The notes beneath the pieces are model-generated. The model saw only the letters and a list, made by a program, of their open reading frames with translations. It was not told the DNA's origin and searched no databases. Below are positions 33,805 through 43,400 of a stretch of DNA of 64,000 nucleotides, in pieces. Each line of letters starts with the position of its first letter. Position 1 is the first letter of the stretch. The DNA comes from an uncultured Collinsella sp. (GTDB taxonomy: Bacteria; Actinomycetota; Coriobacteriia; Coriobacteriales; Coriobacteriaceae), in assembly GCA_900765115.1 (NCBI GenBank), contig CAAFQK010000026.1, positions 1-64,000 of the forward strand. The letters run 5' to 3'. Both the position numbers and the translations under genes were made by a program.

Positions 33805-34662
33805 ATGGCTGTCGGCGAGCACAGGTTTGATCCCGATTTTGAATGGTGGTATAGCGAGGGCGAGGCTCCGGACGAGTCCTGGGATGAGCCGTTGACGGAC
33901 GAAGCGTCGAGCAACGAGGTCGAGACCGGCAGCGATGCCGCCGAGCCCCTGACCTTCGAACAGGCCTGGGCCCAGGCTGAGGCCGACGAGGCAAAGGCCG
34001 ATGCCACGGCAACGCTTGATGAGCCGGCCGACATGTCGATCTCGCCGGCAAAGACCCCGCAACCGCGCCATAACATCGACCCCGGCAGCACGGCGTCCTT
34101 CAGCATCCTCGACGTGCCCGCGCAGGGCGCCCAGGCGCCAGCTCCCACGCATCGTCCCGACTTGGCTCGCGAGGAAGATGCGGGCCGTCGTTCTCCACTT
34201 GGCCCCATCCTCATCGCCTTCATGGCCGGCGTCATCGCCTGTTCGGCGATCGGCAGCGTCTGGAGCCATGTGGAACAACAGCGAGAAGACGCCGCCAAGG
34301 TCGAGATGTCTGTCGAGCAATCGCTCAGCCGCACGCGCTCGGTGCATGTGTCGGTCGAGGTTAAGGACGGTGCGACATGGGATACCGCCCGCGGCGACAG
34401 CCAGATGCTCATCCACATCGTGGGCCGCACGCTCAAGGGGCAGGCGGTCGACGAGTATCAATATGTCAACTCTGACGGTGAAGGCATCGAGCTCAAGCCC
34501 GGAGACTACGAGCTCACGGTCGATGAGGCGCCCGTTGCCACCGACGGCACGCGTTTCCGCGCCTCAAAACGCATGGTTCCCGTGAGCTTTAACTCGCAAG
34601 CGCCCGACACGGTCGACAGCACGCCGCAGGGCGGGTTTGACCTTTACGTGGCCACTCAATAA
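33805..34662 (+). CDS. Single-span membrane protein, unknown function
   Basis: 285 residues. An acidic cytosolic part of about 130 residues is rich in Asp, Glu and Ala, followed by a membrane span (PLGPILIAFMAGVIACSAIGSVW) and an outer domain of about 125 residues ending GGFDLYVATQ. The outer domain contains the charged SLSRTRSVHVSVEVKDGATWDTARGD and a beta-rich ELKPGDYELTVDEAPVATDG, resembling carboxypeptidase-regulatory/Ig-like folds; that is only an impression. The start has GGTGGAGG before it. No family recognised. Confidence 0.65.
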   Translation: MAVGEHRFDPDFEWWYSEGEAPDESWDEPLTDEASSNEVETGSDAAEPLTFEQAWAQAEADEAKADATATLDEPADMSISPAKTPQPRHNIDPGSTASFSILDVPAQGAQAPAPTHRPDLAREEDAGRRSPLGPILIAFMAGVIACSAIGSVWSHVEQQREDAAKVEMSVEQSLSRTRSVHVSVEVKDGATWDTARGDSQMLIHIVGRTLKGQAVDEYQYVNSDGEGIELKPGDYELTVDEAPVATDGTRFRASKRMVPVSFNSQAPDTVDSTPQGGFDLYVATQ

Positions 34663-34739
34663 TCGCCTGCCGCCCCGTCTCGCTGCCAAGAGTGGGACAA
34701 TATCCCTCGACACTGTTGTTTACTTTTGGAGGAAGTAGC

Positions 34740-35633
34740 ATGTCCACCGTCACCACCATCAAGCGCGGCGGCCTCACCGCGGCCATCGATTCCATGGGTG
34801 CTCAGCTTACGAGCCTTGCCCTCAACGGCAACGAGTATCTGTGGCAGGGCGACCCCGCCTTTTGGGGCAAGCATGCGCCCATCCTGTTCCCCATCGTGGG
34901 CTCGCTGCGTAACAACACGGCGACATCTGCCGCCGGCATCTGCGAGATGCCGCGCCATGGTCTCGCGCGCATCGTCGAGCACAAGCTGGTCGAGGTTTCG
35001 GAGGACGGCTCCTCGGTGACCTACGAGATTACCGACACGCCCGAGTCGCTCAATGCCTTCCCCTTTCACTTTAAGCTCAACATGACCTATGCGCTCACCG
35101 GCGACGCCACGCTTACCCAGACCTTTGCCGTCACCAACACCGGCGACGTGGATCTGCCGTTCTCGGTGGGCGGTCACCCTGCCTTTAACGTGCCGGCCCC
35201 CGGTGCCGGCGACGAGGCGTTTGAGGATTACGAGTTGGCATTTACCGAGGCATGGACCAACGAGGCGCCCATCATCACGCCCGATGGCCTCATGACGTTC
35301 GAGGGCGGCTACAAGGCTCCCGACAACTCGGACGTGCTGCCCATCACGCACCGCAGCTTCGATAACGATGCCATCATGTTCACCGATACCCCGGGCTCCA
35401 CGCTCACGCTGCGCGGTCGCAAGTCGGGCCACGGCGTCAAGATCGACTTTGAGGGCTTTAAGTACATCGGCGTGTGGTCTGCCGCCAACGACGCGCCGTT
35501 TGTGGCGCTCGAGCCCTGGACCGGCCACACCACCATGGACACCGAGGACAACGTCTTCGAGCACAAGGTCAACACCATCACCTTGGCGCCGGGCGAGACG
35601 GACGAGCGCAGCTTTAGCGTTACGCTGCTCTAG
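34740..35633 (+). CDS. Aldose 1-epimerase family protein
   Basis: Galactose-mutarotase-like enzyme (YihR/LACX branch), 297 residues, interconverting sugar anomers. The beta-sandwich motifs are present: WGKHAPILFPIVGSLRNN, MPRHGLAR (histidine), VGGHPAFNVP (second catalytic histidine) and VALEPWTGHTT (glutamate region). The ATG at 34740 follows TTTTGGAGGAAG. There is no sugar pathway neighbour. Confidence 0.88.
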   Translation: MSTVTTIKRGGLTAAIDSMGAQLTSLALNGNEYLWQGDPAFWGKHAPILFPIVGSLRNNTATSAAGICEMPRHGLARIVEHKLVEVSEDGSSVTYEITDTPESLNAFPFHFKLNMTYALTGDATLTQTFAVTNTGDVDLPFSVGGHPAFNVPAPGAGDEAFEDYELAFTEAWTNEAPIITPDGLMTFEGGYKAPDNSDVLPITHRSFDNDAIMFTDTPGSTLTLRGRKSGHGVKIDFEGFKYIGVWSAANDAPFVALEPWTGHTTMDTEDNVFEHKVNTITLAPGETDERSFSVTLL

Positions 35634-35662
35634 GGGTTCCGCCGTTCTGGGCGGTCATAACT

Positions 35663-35728
35663 TGAGCGTGGATAATCTCCCGTTTTGAGCTCATGTGCGA
35701 GCCAAAAGTGGGAGATTTTCCACCCTCA
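35663..35728. repeat. Hairpin of the GAGCGTGGATAATCTCCC family
   Basis: Arms 35663-35681 and 35710-35728 pair with few mismatches; the left arm is identical to 27847-27865. Confidence 0.8.
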
Positions 35729-35777
35729 TTTCGATGCATGGGTCGGGGTAGCTAATTTGTCATTTTCCAGTTCGTAA

Positions 35778-35850
35778 ACTTGTATGTATGCATACAAGTG
35801 GATGGCGGCGTGCGGTATCCTGTTGAGTCGTTAGCATACGATTCAACAGG
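35778..35850 (+). promoter_or_regulatory. Two dyads upstream of the amino-acid ABC operon
   Basis: ACTTGTATG and CATACAAGT form a 9-bp perfect palindrome (35778-35799). CCTGTTGAGTCGT (35819-35831) pairs with 35838-35850, with one G-T wobble, just before the ribosome site. One may be an operator and the other an RNA hairpin affecting translation. Confidence 0.5.
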
Positions 35851-35861
35851 GAAGGCAGATT

Positions 35862-36788
35862 ATGCATTCTCCCCAACAGCGCGATGCGCAGCGCCAACCG
35901 GTGTGCAGCCGCCGCATCTTCTTGGGTAGCGCTCTCGCCGCGAGCGCTTCCGTCGTCGCCGGCGCGCTTGCCGGCTGCCAGCGCCCGTCCACGCTCAAGG
36001 TGGTCCAGCCCACGACGGGCGGCGGTCGCGACGACCTGTCCGATTCCGTGATTGGCAAGGATAAGATTCGCATCGGCATGGAGGCGGCCTACGCCCCGTA
36101 CAACTGGCAGGTTTCCGAGGCCAGTGAGTACACCATCCCCATCGACAACGTGCAGGGCGCCTATGCCGATGGCTACGACGTGCAGATTGCCAAGATTGTC
36201 TGTAAGGCCCTCGGCGGCGAGCCTGTTGCCGTCAAGCAAAGCTTCTCGGGCCTTATCGATTCGCTCAACAACGGCCAGATTGACCTCATCATCGCCGGCA
36301 TGAGCGCCACGCCCGAGCGCGAGGAGTCCGTCGGCTTTTCCGATCCGTACTTCATTGGTTACTTTGGCCTGTTCGTAAAAGAGGGCTCTCCCTACCAAAA
36401 CGCCACCAAGCTCAGCGACTTTAGCGGTGCCACGGTGCTCGGCCAAAAGGACACCATGCTCGATACCGTCATCGACGAGATCCCGGGCGTCGTCCACAAG
36501 AACCCGGTCGATTCGGTCCCCACGGTGTTTTCGAATCTGCTGCAGGGCACGTGCGACGCCGTGACCTACAACACCGAAAACGAGAAGGGTTATATGGCCC
36601 AAAATCCCGGTATCGTCCCCATCCATTTTGCCGAGGGCGAGGGCTTTAAGCAGGAGGTCGCGGCAAATGTCGGTTGCCGCAAGGGCTCGGACAAACTGCT
36701 TAAGCTCATCGATAAGACGCTCAAGGGTGTCAGCCAGGAGGAGCGCGACCAAATGTGGGACGCGTGCCTCGACCGTCAGCCGGCATAG
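35862..36788 (+). CDS. Amino-acid ABC transporter substrate-binding lipoprotein
   Basis: 308 residues. A twin-arginine-like start CSRRIFLGSALAASASVVAGALAGC ends at a lipobox Cys, so it may be Tat-exported and lipid-anchored. The mature domain is periplasmic-binding type II (SBP_bac_3): IRIGMEAAYAPYNW, GYDVQIAKIVCKALG, QIDLIIAGMSATPEREESVGFSDPY and NTENEKGYM. It belongs with the permease and ATPase downstream, forming a polar amino acid importer. The amino acid is not predictable. The gap to the permease gene is nine bases. Confidence 0.92.
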   Translation: MHSPQQRDAQRQPVCSRRIFLGSALAASASVVAGALAGCQRPSTLKVVQPTTGGGRDDLSDSVIGKDKIRIGMEAAYAPYNWQVSEASEYTIPIDNVQGAYADGYDVQIAKIVCKALGGEPVAVKQSFSGLIDSLNNGQIDLIIAGMSATPEREESVGFSDPYFIGYFGLFVKEGSPYQNATKLSDFSGATVLGQKDTMLDTVIDEIPGVVHKNPVDSVPTVFSNLLQGTCDAVTYNTENEKGYMAQNPGIVPIHFAEGEGFKQEVAANVGCRKGSDKLLKLIDKTLKGVSQEERDQMWDACLDRQPA

Positions 36789-36797
36789 GGAGGCAGC

Positions 36798-37946
36798 ATG
36801 AAAGCCATTAATCGCCTGGTCTCCTTTATCAAGGCCGACCATCGTTATGTATACCTGGGCACGAGCGTTATCGCGGCGCTCGGCCTGGCGTTTAGCCAAC
36901 GCAACCCCACGCCGCTGAGTTTCTTGGCGCCTACGGGCGTGTTCCAAGACTGCCTCTGGGCAATACTTTGGGCCTGGCTCGTCGTGTCGGCGGCGGCGCT
37001 GGTTACCAAGCTCATGCACTGGAACGATTATCGCGAAACGTCGCCGTTCGCATCCGAGCGCTTCCGTCGCGGCGCGCGCCTGGGCAGTTATGTCGTCGTT
37101 GCTATCGCGGCGATCTTCTTTATCGACCGCTGCGTCATGTCATTTATCGACCTGGTGCAGGTGAGCATCGTCTCGGATTCCAACCCCAGCGACTTCCTGT
37201 CGAGTCTGGTCTACATGACCTACAAGAGCGGCGACTTCTTTATCCGCGGCATCGAGATCACCATCGCACTTGCTACCTTCGGTACCGTCATCGCCTTTTT
37301 CCTGGCGCTGCTCTTTGTGTTTTTGCGCATTCAGACGTTCGACCGCGTGGATAACGACCTGGTGCGCTTCTTTAAGAGCATCGGCCGCGGCTTTGCGACC
37401 GTCTACTCTACCATCGTTCGCGGCACGCCCATGATGGTCCAGGGTCTGCTCATCTATTACGCAGGCTTCACCGTCCTGCGCGGCATGGGCTTCGAGACTG
37501 CCCAGGCCAACCAGATCTGGAGCACCTTTACCGCCGGCCTCGTCACCATCTCGCTCAACTCCACCGCCTACATGATGGAGGTCTTGCGCGGCGGCATCGA
37601 GTCTATTGACCCTGGTCAGGCCGAGGCGGCGCGCTCGCTGGGCCTGTCGCAGTGGCAGGCCATGCGCAAGGTCGTGTTCCCCCAGGGCATTAAAAACGCG
37701 ATCCCGGCGCTCACCAACGAGCTCATCATCAACATCAAGGACTCGTCGGTGCTCTCGGTCATCGGCGTGTTCGACCTCATGTACGCCACCACCACCGTTG
37801 CCGGCGTGTACTACCGCCAGATGGAGGTCTACTGCGTGGCGCTCGTGGTCTACCTGATCCTGACGCTTGTGGCGAGCCGCCTGCTCGAGGCCTTTGGCAA
37901 AAAGCTCGGCGCCGAGGCCCCGGCTACGTTGCCCAGCTCCAACTAG
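36798..37946 (+). CDS. Amino-acid ABC transporter permease
   Basis: 382 residues, HisM/GlnP family. The N-terminal 130 residues add extra membrane segments before the usual five-helix core. The EAA loop reads [33 protein letters not shown], contacting the ATPase. [18 protein letters not shown] is the typical early motif. It is the second gene of the importer operon. Confidence 0.92.
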   Translation: MKAINRLVSFIKADHRYVYLGTSVIAALGLAFSQRNPTPLSFLAPTGVFQDCLWAILWAWLVVSAAALVTKLMHWNDYRETSPFASERFRRGARLGSYVVVAIAAIFFIDRCVMSFIDLVQVSIVSDSNPSDFLSSLVYMTYKSGDFFIRGIEITIALATFGTVIAFFLALLFVFLRIQTFDRVDNDLVRFFKSIGRGFATVYSTIVRGTPMMVQGLLIYYAGFTVLRGMGFETAQANQIWSTFTAGLVTISLNSTAYMMEVLRGGIESIDPGQAEAARSLGLSQWQAMRKVVFPQGIKNAIPALTNELIINIKDSSVLSVIGVFDLMYATTTVAGVYYRQMEVYCVALVVYLILTLVASRLLEAFGKKLGAEAPATLPSSN

Positions 37947-37968
37947 GCTCAAGACGAGGAGAATCATC

Positions 37969-38754
37969 ATGGCAGATATCGCCACTACCGGCACCGCGGC
38001 CGCCGCACAGACCAATGAGCCGCTCATCCGCGTCGAGGGCCTGCGCAAGAGCTTCGGCTCGCTCGAGGTACTCAAGGGCATCGACCTGTCCGTTAACCCC
38101 GGCGAGGTCGTCACCATTATCGGCGCCTCGGGTTCGGGCAAGTCGACCTTCCTGCGCTGCCTCAACCTGCTCGAGACCCCGGACGCGGGCCACATCTGGT
38201 TCCACGGCCAGGACCTCACGGCCGAGCGCTGCAACATCAACAAGCTGCGTGAGGACATCGGCATGGTATTCCAGGGCTTTAACCTGTTCAACAACATGGA
38301 CGTGCTCGACAACTGCACGCTCGCGCCCGTCACGCTCAAAAAGATGAGCAGGGCCGAGGCCGAGAAGGTCGCGATGGAGCATCTGACGAGCGTGGGACTC
38401 GAGAAGTTCGCGCACGCCGCCGTGGGTCGCCTGTCCGGCGGCCAAAAGCAGCGCGTTGCCATCGCTCGTGCCCTATGTATGAATCCGCAGATCATGCTGT
38501 TCGACGAGCCGACCTCCGCACTCGATCCCGAGATCGTGGGCGAGGTGCTCGAGGTCATGCGCAAGCTCGCGGCCGACGGCATGACCATGGTCGTCGTCAC
38601 GCACGAGATGGCCTTTGCCCGAACCGTGTCCGACCGCGTGGTCTTTATGGATAAGGGCGTGGTGCTCGAGGACGCCGCGCCGGCCGAGCTCTTTGGCAAC
38701 CCCAAACACCAGCGCACCCGCGAGTTCCTCTCGCGTTATCTCAACGACAAATAA
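37969..38754 (+). CDS. Amino-acid ABC transporter ATPase
   Basis: 261 residues, GlnQ/HisP type. Walker [11 protein letters not shown]-loop [11 protein letters not shown], signature [15 protein letters not shown], Walker [15 protein letters not shown] and H-loop VTHEMAFA. The ATG at 37969 follows GAGGAG. Last gene of the importer; a hairpin separates it from the peptidase. Confidence 0.95.
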   Translation: MADIATTGTAAAAQTNEPLIRVEGLRKSFGSLEVLKGIDLSVNPGEVVTIIGASGSGKSTFLRCLNLLETPDAGHIWFHGQDLTAERCNINKLREDIGMVFQGFNLFNNMDVLDNCTLAPVTLKKMSRAEAEKVAMEHLTSVGLEKFAHAAVGRLSGGQKQRVAIARALCMNPQIMLFDEPTSALDPEIVGEVLEVMRKLAADGMTMVVVTHEMAFARTVSDRVVFMDKGVVLEDAAPAELFGNPKHQRTREFLSRYLNDK

Positions 38755-38762
38755 TGCAAGCG

Positions 38763-38800
38763 AACGTGGCAAAGGGACCGCCTCTTTGCCACGTTGTTTT
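38763..38800 (+). terminator. Variant palindrome / terminator before the M20 gene
   Basis: AACGTGGCAAAG (38763-38774) pairs with 38784-38795 and is followed by GTTTTT; a divergent member of the AATGTGACAAAGGG family. Confidence 0.75.
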
Positions 38801-38811
38801 TGGAGGAAGGC

Positions 38812-40239
38812 ATGGCCGAGGTTTGGCGCTTCTTTGCGCACGAGGATGATTTTGCCGATATCGACGCGGTCGGCGCGTGCGAGCGCCTGGGCCGCGTGCT
38901 GTCGTTTCCGACGATTTCGAGCATGGATGCCCAGACGGTGGACTGGCAGGCGTTTGCCGACCTGCGCGCCTATATGCAGCAGGCCTGGCCGCGCGTGTTT
39001 GCGGCGGGCGAGGTCGAGCTCATCGACCATTCGCTGCTCGTGACGCTTGCCGGCATCGACCCCGCCCTCAAGCCGGTCATGCTCATGGGCCACATGGACG
39101 TGGTTCCCGTGGTGCCGGGCACCGAGACAGACTGGACGCACAATCCCTTTAGCGGGCACGTGGACGACACCTATATTTGGGGTCGCGGCGCCATCGATAT
39201 GAAAGACCAGGTTGCGGGTATCCTGGAGGCCGTTGAGTATGCGTTGGCGCACGGCTGGCAACACGAACGAACCCTGCTGCTGGCCTTTGGCCAGGATGAG
39301 GAGACTACGCAGTACGGCGCGGGTGCCATTGGTCGCGCGCTCGAGGAGCGCGGCGTTGAGCTTGAGTACCTGATCGACGAGGGTGACTATCGTATCGTTC
39401 CGGCTGCCGAGTACGGCGCAGGTGAGGGTTGGCTTATGCATGCCGATCTTGCCGAGAAGGGCTATGCCGATATCGTACTCAAGACGAGAAGCGAAGGCGG
39501 GCATTCTTCCAACCCTTACGGTGGCACGTCGCTCGAAGTGCTCAGCCGCGCCATTGCCGCGATCTGCGATATCGAGTGGCCGGCGCGTGTGACCGATTTG
39601 CTTGCCGCGCAGCTCGTCGAGCTGGGGCTTTATACCGCAGACGAGATTGCTGCCAGCAAGGATGCCATCGTGCGCGACTGCCTCGCCAGCAAAAAGCTGT
39701 ACCCGCTTGTGACCACCACCTGCGCGCCCACGCAAATCGAAGGCGGCAGTACCGGTGCCAACGTAATGCCGCAGGATATGTGGGCCAATATCAACTTCCG
39801 CATGCTCGAGGGTACGAGCGTGGCCGATGTTGTGGCCTGCTGCCGCAAGGCCGTTGCCGCCGCTGGGCTCGCTGGCCGAGTCGAGATCGAGCTGGGCCCC
39901 GGCAGCTCCGAGCCCTCGCCATCCCCGCGCGTGGGCGGTCCGGGGCTCGAGGCCGTCCGCGCCATCGCCGCCCGCTATTTCCGTGATCCCAAGGGGACGG
40001 AGGAAAACGGATCGTCTGCGGTGGGCCAAGAGCCGATGAGCATCGTGCCCTCGACCGTGATTGGTGCAACCGATGCCGCCAACTACCAGCGCATTTGCCA
40101 CGAGTGTATCCGTTTCTCCGCCTTCGTGGTCGACGATGACGAATGCGACCGCGGCGTCCACGGCACCAACGAGCGCATCACCCGTCGCGCCTACCTCCAA
40201 GGCATCCGCTTCCTCATCGCCCTGCTCCACACGCTCTAG
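38812..40239 (+). CDS. M20 family metallopeptidase
   Basis: Zinc-dependent dipeptidase/carboxypeptidase, 475 residues. Metal and catalytic residues: His94 and Asp96 in MGHMDVVPV, Asp129 in GRGAIDMKD, Glu163-Glu164 in GQDEETT, His in EGGHSSNPYGG of the lid domain, and the last His in VHGTNERI. It likely hydrolyses imported peptides or acylated amino acids, fitting its place after an amino-acid importer. Residues 394-401 (KGTEENGS) are encoded by a copy of a dispersed repeat, suggesting an in-frame insertion. The start has GGAGGAAG upstream. Confidence 0.9.
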   Translation: MAEVWRFFAHEDDFADIDAVGACERLGRVLSFPTISSMDAQTVDWQAFADLRAYMQQAWPRVFAAGEVELIDHSLLVTLAGIDPALKPVMLMGHMDVVPVVPGTETDWTHNPFSGHVDDTYIWGRGAIDMKDQVAGILEAVEYALAHGWQHERTLLLAFGQDEETTQYGAGAIGRALEERGVELEYLIDEGDYRIVPAAEYGAGEGWLMHADLAEKGYADIVLKTRSEGGHSSNPYGGTSLEVLSRAIAAICDIEWPARVTDLLAAQLVELGLYTADEIAASKDAIVRDCLASKKLYPLVTTTCAPTQIEGGSTGANVMPQDMWANINFRMLEGTSVADVVACCRKAVAAAGLAGRVEIELGPGSSEPSPSPRVGGPGLEAVRAIAARYFRDPKGTEENGSSAVGQEPMSIVPSTVIGATDAANYQRICHECIRFSAFVVDDDECDRGVHGTNERITRRAYLQGIRFLIALLHTL

Positions 40240-40258
40240 AATGTGACAAAGGGACTGA
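40240..40258 (+). repeat. Left half of a split AATGTGACAAAGGG palindrome
   Basis: AATGTGACAAAGGG (40240-40253) followed by ACTGA. It has no partner arm nearby; its exact complement arm lies at 48913-48926. GGACTGA (40252-40258) is repeated at 48906-48912. Confidence 0.85.
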
Positions 40259-40439
40259 GCCGGCAACTGGCAACCGGTTTCATCGGTAATGAGATAAAAA
40301 CTGTCATAGAAAAAGACTAAGATATCTTAAGAGACATATGCTGGGGTTGGTATTCCATGAACGACTGCGGGCATGTGCCAGACTGCCTCGGCCCCCGGGG
40401 AGCGCCCGGGCAGGTCGCCGTGTGACTGGGGAGGAAATT

Positions 40440-43400
40440 ATGCAGGAGCTCAGAGAGACGACGTCTCTACTCGTGAATAATGTTATCGGGGGGGGTCCCA
40501 GCAGGGAACATCCTGGTAGACACCGGCCGCGCGAGCGGTGGTCCGTCATGTCTTATGGCCGTCGTCGTGGGCTGCGTCCGGTCTCGCCATATGCGATTGT
40601 TCTGGCCCTCGCCATCGCGCTGACGGCGAGTTTCTTCCTGCCGCTTCGTGCCGAGGCGGCAATTTCGGACCACACGGTTCCGACGATTTCGCCTTCGGGG
40701 ACAACAATCAACCTGTTTGATTACTGGGTGAATCCCGATGACCATCTGTCGGTTTCCGGCAGCGGCGGCGTCAACGCAGGCCACAAGTTCCAGTTTAACG
40801 ACGGCAAGGGTGATGGGCCGCTCAACCAATGGACGGGCGGCACGAGCCCGCGGCCCGGCATCGTCAACAACACGCTTTCAGACGGCTACCCGAAGCTTTC
40901 CGAAGCCTTGGGCGACGAGTCCCTCCACTACCTGTTCGATTCCTCTGCCCAGACCGGCAAGACGTCCCATTTTGGCGTGACGGGCCTCCTCAAGGTTCAG
41001 GGCGGCTACTACGTCTATGACAGCTCCGAAAACTACGCAGCCTACAACGCTGACAAGAATGCCTTCGACATCTATGACACCTGGGGCATTGGCAATTCGT
41101 CCCACCAGGGTCAGTTCTTCCCGTTCGACGCGGCAGACGAGGTGTTCAATGAGGAAAACGGCCGGCTCGTCCAAAACGGCATCACGGCAGACAACACCGG
41201 TAATTCGAGCTACAACGGCGGCAAGCCCGTCAACCACCACTTCGGCCTCTCAATGTCCACGCGATTCGTGCAGCCCAACGGCGGCCTGACGAACGATGAC
41301 AAGCCCATGACCTTCGAGTTCGCCGGCGATGATGACGTCTGGGTGTTCATCGACGATGTCCTCGTGGGTGATATCGGCGGTATTCACGACCGGGCGAGTC
41401 TGAGCATCGACTTTCAAACGGGCGACATTAAGGTGAACGGCAATAACGACGGCACGCTGCTGAGCAAGTACCGGGCGGCAAATAAGGACACTACTTCGGG
41501 CTTTGCCGGCAACACCTTCAAAGACAGCACCAACCACACCCTCAAGTTCTTCTACCTGGAGCGCGGCGCCCTCTACTCCAACATGGAGCTCAAGTTCAAC
41601 CTCGTGACGGTGCCCGAGTCCGACATCATCAAGTTCGACCAGGACGGCAAGTTCGTACAGGGCGCCGAGTTCGCGCTGTACAAAACAGACGAGAACTTTA
41701 CAGATACGACCAATGACAAGAACGCGCTCCTCGGCTCCGGCACCACGGACGAGGCCGGCCACCTAACGCTCACGAACGACGATGACAACGGCGTCATCAA
41801 CTTCGACGATCTCTACAACAAGAATCACGGTAACAAGTACTACCTCCTGAAGGAGACGCGCGTGCCGGAGGGATACCGCTCGAGTCTCACGGCGACAGGT
41901 GGCAGCATGCAGCTCGAGTATGTGCCCGCGAGCGCTGAGAACGGCGCGGGCGGCGTCATCATCAACCGCGGCGGTATGGATGCGGACAGCGTCGTGTGGA
42001 AGACTGGTGCGTTTGCCGGCGCGAAGGAGACCATCACCGCACCGGTGAACGTGTACAAGGCGAATGATGACCTGACGAAGTCCGACGAGACCGTCAACCT
42101 GAAGTCTGGCATACTGTTCGCTGTGGTGCTCAAGCGCGATAAAAGCGCAAACGCAGATATCAAAAAACAGAACAATTGGTACGCCGTGTCGGGCGACCCA
42201 TCGACGGGAATGGGGTACACCCTCGCCGAGAAGCCGAGCAAGGCCGGCACTATCGAGGCGGCGAAGAAGGACCTGCACGCCTTCACGCTCAACACGAGCG
42301 GCCAGTACCAGGTAGAGATTCAAAATCTGCCCGGTGACATCTCCAAGTACTACTACCTGCTGAGTGGTGATGCCCGCAAGGATGCCGAGTACACGGTGGC
42401 CATCTACCACACAATGGCGAGCTCGATCGGCGACGCGACGCCTGAGAACACCGTCCACGTGTACAGTGACGACATCGCAGACGGCACGAACTTCAAGCGA
42501 CAGTTCGCCACGCGCTTGCTCGTCACGAACATCCAGAATCGCCTGTTCGTGCAGAAGACCGATACCGAGGGCAAGCCCGTTGACGGGGCGACGTTCGGCT
42601 TGTACAAGGCCGATCAGGTGACGACGGACGAGAGTGGCAAGGTCGTGCTCAAGGGTGAGCAGACCCCCTATGACACCCTGAAGACGAGGTCGGTCGACAA
42701 CCCGGTCCCGCTCGAAGGTGTGGGCATATTCCCGAATACGAGCGATGATAACAGGCCGCTCGTGAATGGAACCTACTTCCTAAAGGAGGTCTCGGCGCCC
42801 AAGGGCTTCCTGCTTAACGACACGCTCACCAAGGTGATTGTGGACGATTACGGCGTCCATGCCGATGCCGGTACGGACGATGACGGCGTTTCGACGTTCG
42901 TGGGCCCGGGCGCGCTCATGAAGAGTCTGGGCCAGTTTGGCGCAGAGGGCGACATCGACAACACGCTCACGTGGATCAAGGGTGCGCGGCAGACGTCCGA
43001 CGGGAGGCTCGACGGCAACGGCAACCTTTCCTGGAACAATGACGCCAAGGGCGGCGAGGATGAGGTGCGCCTCAAGTACGGCGCCAACGGACGTGTCTAC
43101 CAGTATGGGCCCACCGAGGAGGGTAAACCTTATCGCTTGGAGACCGAGACGGGCTGGATACGTATGGGCATCACGCAGGACGAGCAGCCCAAGGGGACCA
43201 CGTCGAAAGGTGCCCGCGCCGATCTGCGTGGCATGAACCTGAACGCCCTGTTCACGGGCGCCACCTGCGTGCGCGTGGCGAACAAGCGCGAGGCAAGCTT
43301 CGAGGTGACCAAGAGTGTCGTGGTGCCGAAGGGGCTGACGGGCAAACCGGATGCGGGGTTCACCTTCAAGTTCACCGTGCCTGATGGGAAGACGTATAAG

